In this document: positions 6,568-8,397 of the stretch, piece after piece
Numbering within the stretch: the first letter of the stretch is position 1
How the letters are laid out: each line of letters opens with the position of its first letter
Notes under the pieces: generated by a model
Database searches by the model: none
The model's input: only the letters and a program-made list of their open reading frames with translations
Told to the model about the DNA's origin: nothing
Source: UBA2336 sp964538575
Lineage (GTDB): Bacteria; Bacteroidota; Bacteroidia; Cytophagales; Cyclobacteriaceae
Assembly (NCBI GenBank): GCA_964538575.1
Contig: CAZIGG010000125.1
Location: 1-8,397 of the forward strand
Direction: 5' to 3'
DNA: 8,397 bases
Position numbers and translations under genes: made by a program

Positions 6568-7458
6568 ATGAAAAAGTACGCGGCATTTTTTGTTTTGACT
6601 ATAATCTTTGTTGTTCATAATGTTCAGGCGCAAACGTATGCCTTCAAGGTTCTGGTGAGTAAAGGGAAATCTGAAATAAAAACAGCAACAGACTGGGAGC
6701 CGCTAAAGACAGGCGCCTCGCTCCAACCTTCCGATGAAATCCGGGTGGGGCAAAATGCATACCTCGGCCTGATGCCGTCTGACGGGCAGCCTGTCGAAGT
6801 GAGAGAAGCCAGGGTTTATAAGGTTTCTGACCTTGTTAAGAAAGTTCAGCGGGGTGGTACAGCGCTTAACAAATACACCGACTTTATTTTGAGCAAAGAG
6901 GAAGAAAAGAGAGGAAAGTTAGGCGCCACCGGAGCAGTTACCCGCGGCCTCAAAGGCCTTATTATGCTGTACCTTCCGGAGCAGGATCAGGCTAAGCTGT
7001 ATGGTGATCATGTAGTGATACAGTGGTTTTCAGAAGATGTTAAGCCCCCATACGAAGTAATTTTTACCAGCATGATGGGTGAAGAACTCGGCCGGTATAC
7101 AACGGATCAGACCTGGATCTCTGTACCTGTCAATGAAGGTAAGTTCAAAGATGAAAGCAATCTGATGGTTAAGGTAATTTCGAAAGATAAGCCTGGCCAG
7201 GGATCAAAGGATTACTTCATTAAAAAACTGAAAGGAAAAGACCGGCAAGCCATTGATGAGAAATTTAAGGATGAAAAAGCCGGTGCGTCTGCACTGGACC
7301 GGTATGTAATGGCCGGTGCTTACGAAGAGAACCTTCTGTTGATTGACGCGCTGAATGCTTACCATGAGGCAGCAACGCTTGCTCCTGATGTGGAACTTTA
7401 CAAAACTGCATACGAAGAATTTGTCAAGCGCTTGGAATCCATCCTGGTCAAGGAATAG
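6568..7458 (+). CDS. Secreted FecR-like domain protein with TPR-like C-terminus (paralog 2)
   Basis: 296 residues; the ATG at 6568 follows ATCCCAC. The signal peptide spans 1-21 or so (NVQA|QTYAF). Domain order matches the preceding gene: FecR-like region 24-110 (YAFKVLVSKG, WEPLKTGASL, DEIRVGQNAYLGL, PVEVREARVYKVSDL, TALNKYTDFILS), linker KLGATGAV (117-124), beta-rich middle (about 130-220, VVIQW, PPYEVIF), and a C-terminal TPR-like helical pair (YVMAGAYEENLLLIDALNAY, HEAATLAPDVELY; about 246-279). By eye about 40 of the first 68 mature residues are identical to paralog 1, and later parts are more diverged, so this is an old tandem duplication. No anchor or catalytic motif is seen. The function is unknown; the conserved neighbour pair and the CHASE2 gene suggest an envelope-sensing role by inference. 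Confidence 0.82.
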   Translation: MKKYAAFFVLTIIFVVHNVQAQTYAFKVLVSKGKSEIKTATDWEPLKTGASLQPSDEIRVGQNAYLGLMPSDGQPVEVREARVYKVSDLVKKVQRGGTALNKYTDFILSKEEEKRGKLGATGAVTRGLKGLIMLYLPEQDQAKLYGDHVVIQWFSEDVKPPYEVIFTSMMGEELGRYTTDQTWISVPVNEGKFKDESNLMVKVISKDKPGQGSKDYFIKKLKGKDRQAIDEKFKDEKAGASALDRYVMAGAYEENLLLIDALNAYHEAATLAPDVELYKTAYEEFVKRLESILVKE

Positions 7459-7476
7459 AATTTGGAGTGAATTAGT

Positions 7477-7515
7477 AAAGGCCTGATTTACAATTTGTAA
7501 ATCAGGCTTTTCTGT
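7477..7515 (+). terminator. Rho-independent terminator after paralog 2
   Basis: AAAGGCCTGATTTAC (7477-7491) pairs with GTAAATCAGGCTTTT (7497-7511), a 15-bp stem with one G-U pair and a five-base loop. The right arm ends in TTTT and is followed by CTGTTT. It lies 18 bases past the stop of paralog 2 and closes the CHASE2/FecR-like gene set before the sucD promoter. Confidence 0.88.
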
Positions 7516-7526
7516 TTAAAAACCGG

Positions 7527-7557
7527 TTTGGCTGAACCGTTTTATATCCTATTTTTG
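7527..7557 (+). promoter_or_regulatory. Promoter of sucD (Bacteroidota type)
   Basis: TTTG (7527-7530), a 19-base spacer and TATTTTTG (7550-7557) fit the Bacteroidota sigma factor consensus TTTG-N(about 19)-TAnnTTTG closely. It leaves a leader of roughly 15-20 bases before the ATG at 7580. The -33 element is inside a short inverted repeat, CGGTT (7524-7528) and AACCG (7535-7539). Confidence 0.7.
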
Positions 7558-7579
7558 TAGGGTTCTAAAAACGTTCCCC

Positions 7580-8397
7580 ATGAGTGTATTAGTCAATAAA
7601 AATTCGCGCGTAATTGTTCAGGGTTTTACCGGATCGGAAGGTTCTTTCCATGCCGGCCAAATGATTGAATACGGAACCAATGTAGTGGGCGGGGTTACAC
7701 CCGGCAAGGGCGGAACAGAACACCTTGGGCGGCCTGTATTCAACACGGTAAAAGAAGCCGTTGAAAAAACCGGTGCGGATGTTACGATCATTTTTGTTCC
7801 TCCGGCTTTTGCAGCAGATGCCATCATGGAGGCGACCGATGCAGGAATTAAAGTAGTCATCACCATCACGGAAGGAATTCCGGTTAAGGACATGATGATT
7901 GCCAAGAAATACTTAAAGAGTAAAAAAGATGTTGTGCTGATCGGGCCGAACTGTCCGGGAGTAATCACACCGGGCGAAGCCAAAGTCGGTATCATGCCGG
8001 GTTTCGTATTTAAGAAGGGGAGAATTGGTGTTGTGTCAAAATCAGGAACGCTTACCTATGAAGCGGCTGACCAGATCGTGAAAGCAGGCCTTGGTGTTTC
8101 CACTGCTATTGGTATTGGCGGTGACCCGGTTATCGGAACGCCTACAAAAGATGCAGTTGAATTATTAATGAACGATCCGGAAACCGATGCGATCGTAATG
8201 ATCGGTGAGATTGGCGGTAACTACGAACCGACCGCTGCACGCTGGATTAAAGAAACCGGAAATAAAAAACCTGTTGTCGGATTTATTGCCGGCCAGACCG
8301 CGCCTCCGGGAAGAAGAATGGGTCATGCCGGTGCGATCATTGGCGGAGCAGAAGATACGGCAGCCGCAAAAATGAAGATCATGCGCGAGTGCGGAAT
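7580..8397 (+). CDS. sucD: Succinyl-CoA ligase (succinyl-CoA synthetase) alpha subunit, 3' end cut by window edge
   Basis: 272 codons are visible; the family is about 290 residues, so about 18-20 are missing. The enzyme interconverts succinyl-CoA and succinate with formation of ATP or GTP in the TCA cycle, as an alpha-beta complex with SucC in the cytoplasm. The Rossmann-type CoA-binding domain shows QGFTGSEGSFHA (14-25) and TPGKGG (40-45). GPNCPGVITPGE (122-133), SKSGTLTYE (153-161), GIGGDPVIG (178-186) and GEIGG (209-213) are characteristic. The phosphorylated active-site histidine is His249 in RRMGHAGAI, equivalent to His246 in E. coli. sucC is not directly upstream, unlike the sucCD order of E. 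coli; separated sucC and sucD are common in Bacteroidota. The gene stands behind its own promoter and a terminator, so it is independent of the FecR-like genes. Confidence 0.97.
   Translation, partial: MSVLVNKNSRVIVQGFTGSEGSFHAGQMIEYGTNVVGGVTPGKGGTEHLGRPVFNTVKEAVEKTGADVTIIFVPPAFAADAIMEATDAGIKVVITITEGIPVKDMMIAKKYLKSKKDVVLIGPNCPGVITPGEAKVGIMPGFVFKKGRIGVVSKSGTLTYEAADQIVKAGLGVSTAIGIGGDPVIGTPTKDAVELLMNDPETDAIVMIGEIGGNYEPTAARWIKETGNKKPVVGFIAGQTAPPGRRMGHAGAIIGGAEDTAAAKMKIMRECG

Noticed and set aside
7618..7995. A 125-codon minus-strand reading frame inside sucD.
   Set aside because: It is antisense to the conserved CoA-binding domain and has no recognisable features.
1..8397. Mobile elements, CRISPR arrays, tRNA or rRNA genes, attachment sites.
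   Set aside because: No transposase-like protein, regularly spaced direct repeats, tRNA-like fold or rRNA segment was seen on either strand.

Overview
The window looks like a draft-genome fragment from a member of the Bacteroidota, perhaps of the Cytophagales/Chitinophagales type; that finer placement is only an inference. The evidence is the absence of clear Shine-Dalgarno sites before most starts, promoter-like elements of the Bacteroidota form TTG-N(about 20)-TAnnTTTG (clearest before sucD), a Bacteroidota-style cobalamin riboswitch, and protein families typical of the phylum. A run of 100 N (3188-3287) is an assembly gap.

Left part (1-3287): a cobalamin (B12) uptake locus. A periplasmic substrate-binding protein of the BtuF/FepB type runs leftward off the window edge. 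Divergent from it, an adenosylcobalamin-type riboswitch leads into a BtuB-like TonB-dependent outer-membrane receptor. The receptor is complete except for its last few residues, which lie in the N gap. The leader between the riboswitch and the receptor can fold so that the start codon is buried in an 11-pair stem, a plausible translational expression platform.

Middle (3288-5546): a MeaB/ArgK-family GTPase, the chaperone of B12-dependent methylmalonyl-CoA mutase, runs convergently toward the receptor and loses its C-terminus in the same gap. It is divergent from a CHASE2-domain membrane protein, and a perfect 9-bp inverted repeat lies between the two starts.

Right part (5596-8397): downstream of the CHASE2 gene are two tandem, same-length secreted paralogs. 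Each has a FecR-like N-terminal domain, a beta-rich middle and a single TPR-like helical C-terminus. A strong hairpin separates them and a second one ends the set. The CHASE2 protein has no cytoplasmic output domain, so these three genes look like an envelope sensor with two periplasmic partners. This is the least understood part of the window and the best candidate for an undescribed system. The window ends in sucD, the succinyl-CoA ligase alpha subunit, truncated at the right edge and preceded by its own good promoter.

How the genes fit together: BtuB-like receptor and BtuF-like protein bring cobalamin into the cell under riboswitch feedback. MeaB protects the enzyme that uses adenosylcobalamin to interconvert methylmalonyl-CoA and succinyl-CoA. 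SucD handles succinyl-CoA in the TCA cycle. The B12 link between the first three is well founded; the link to sucD may be chance.
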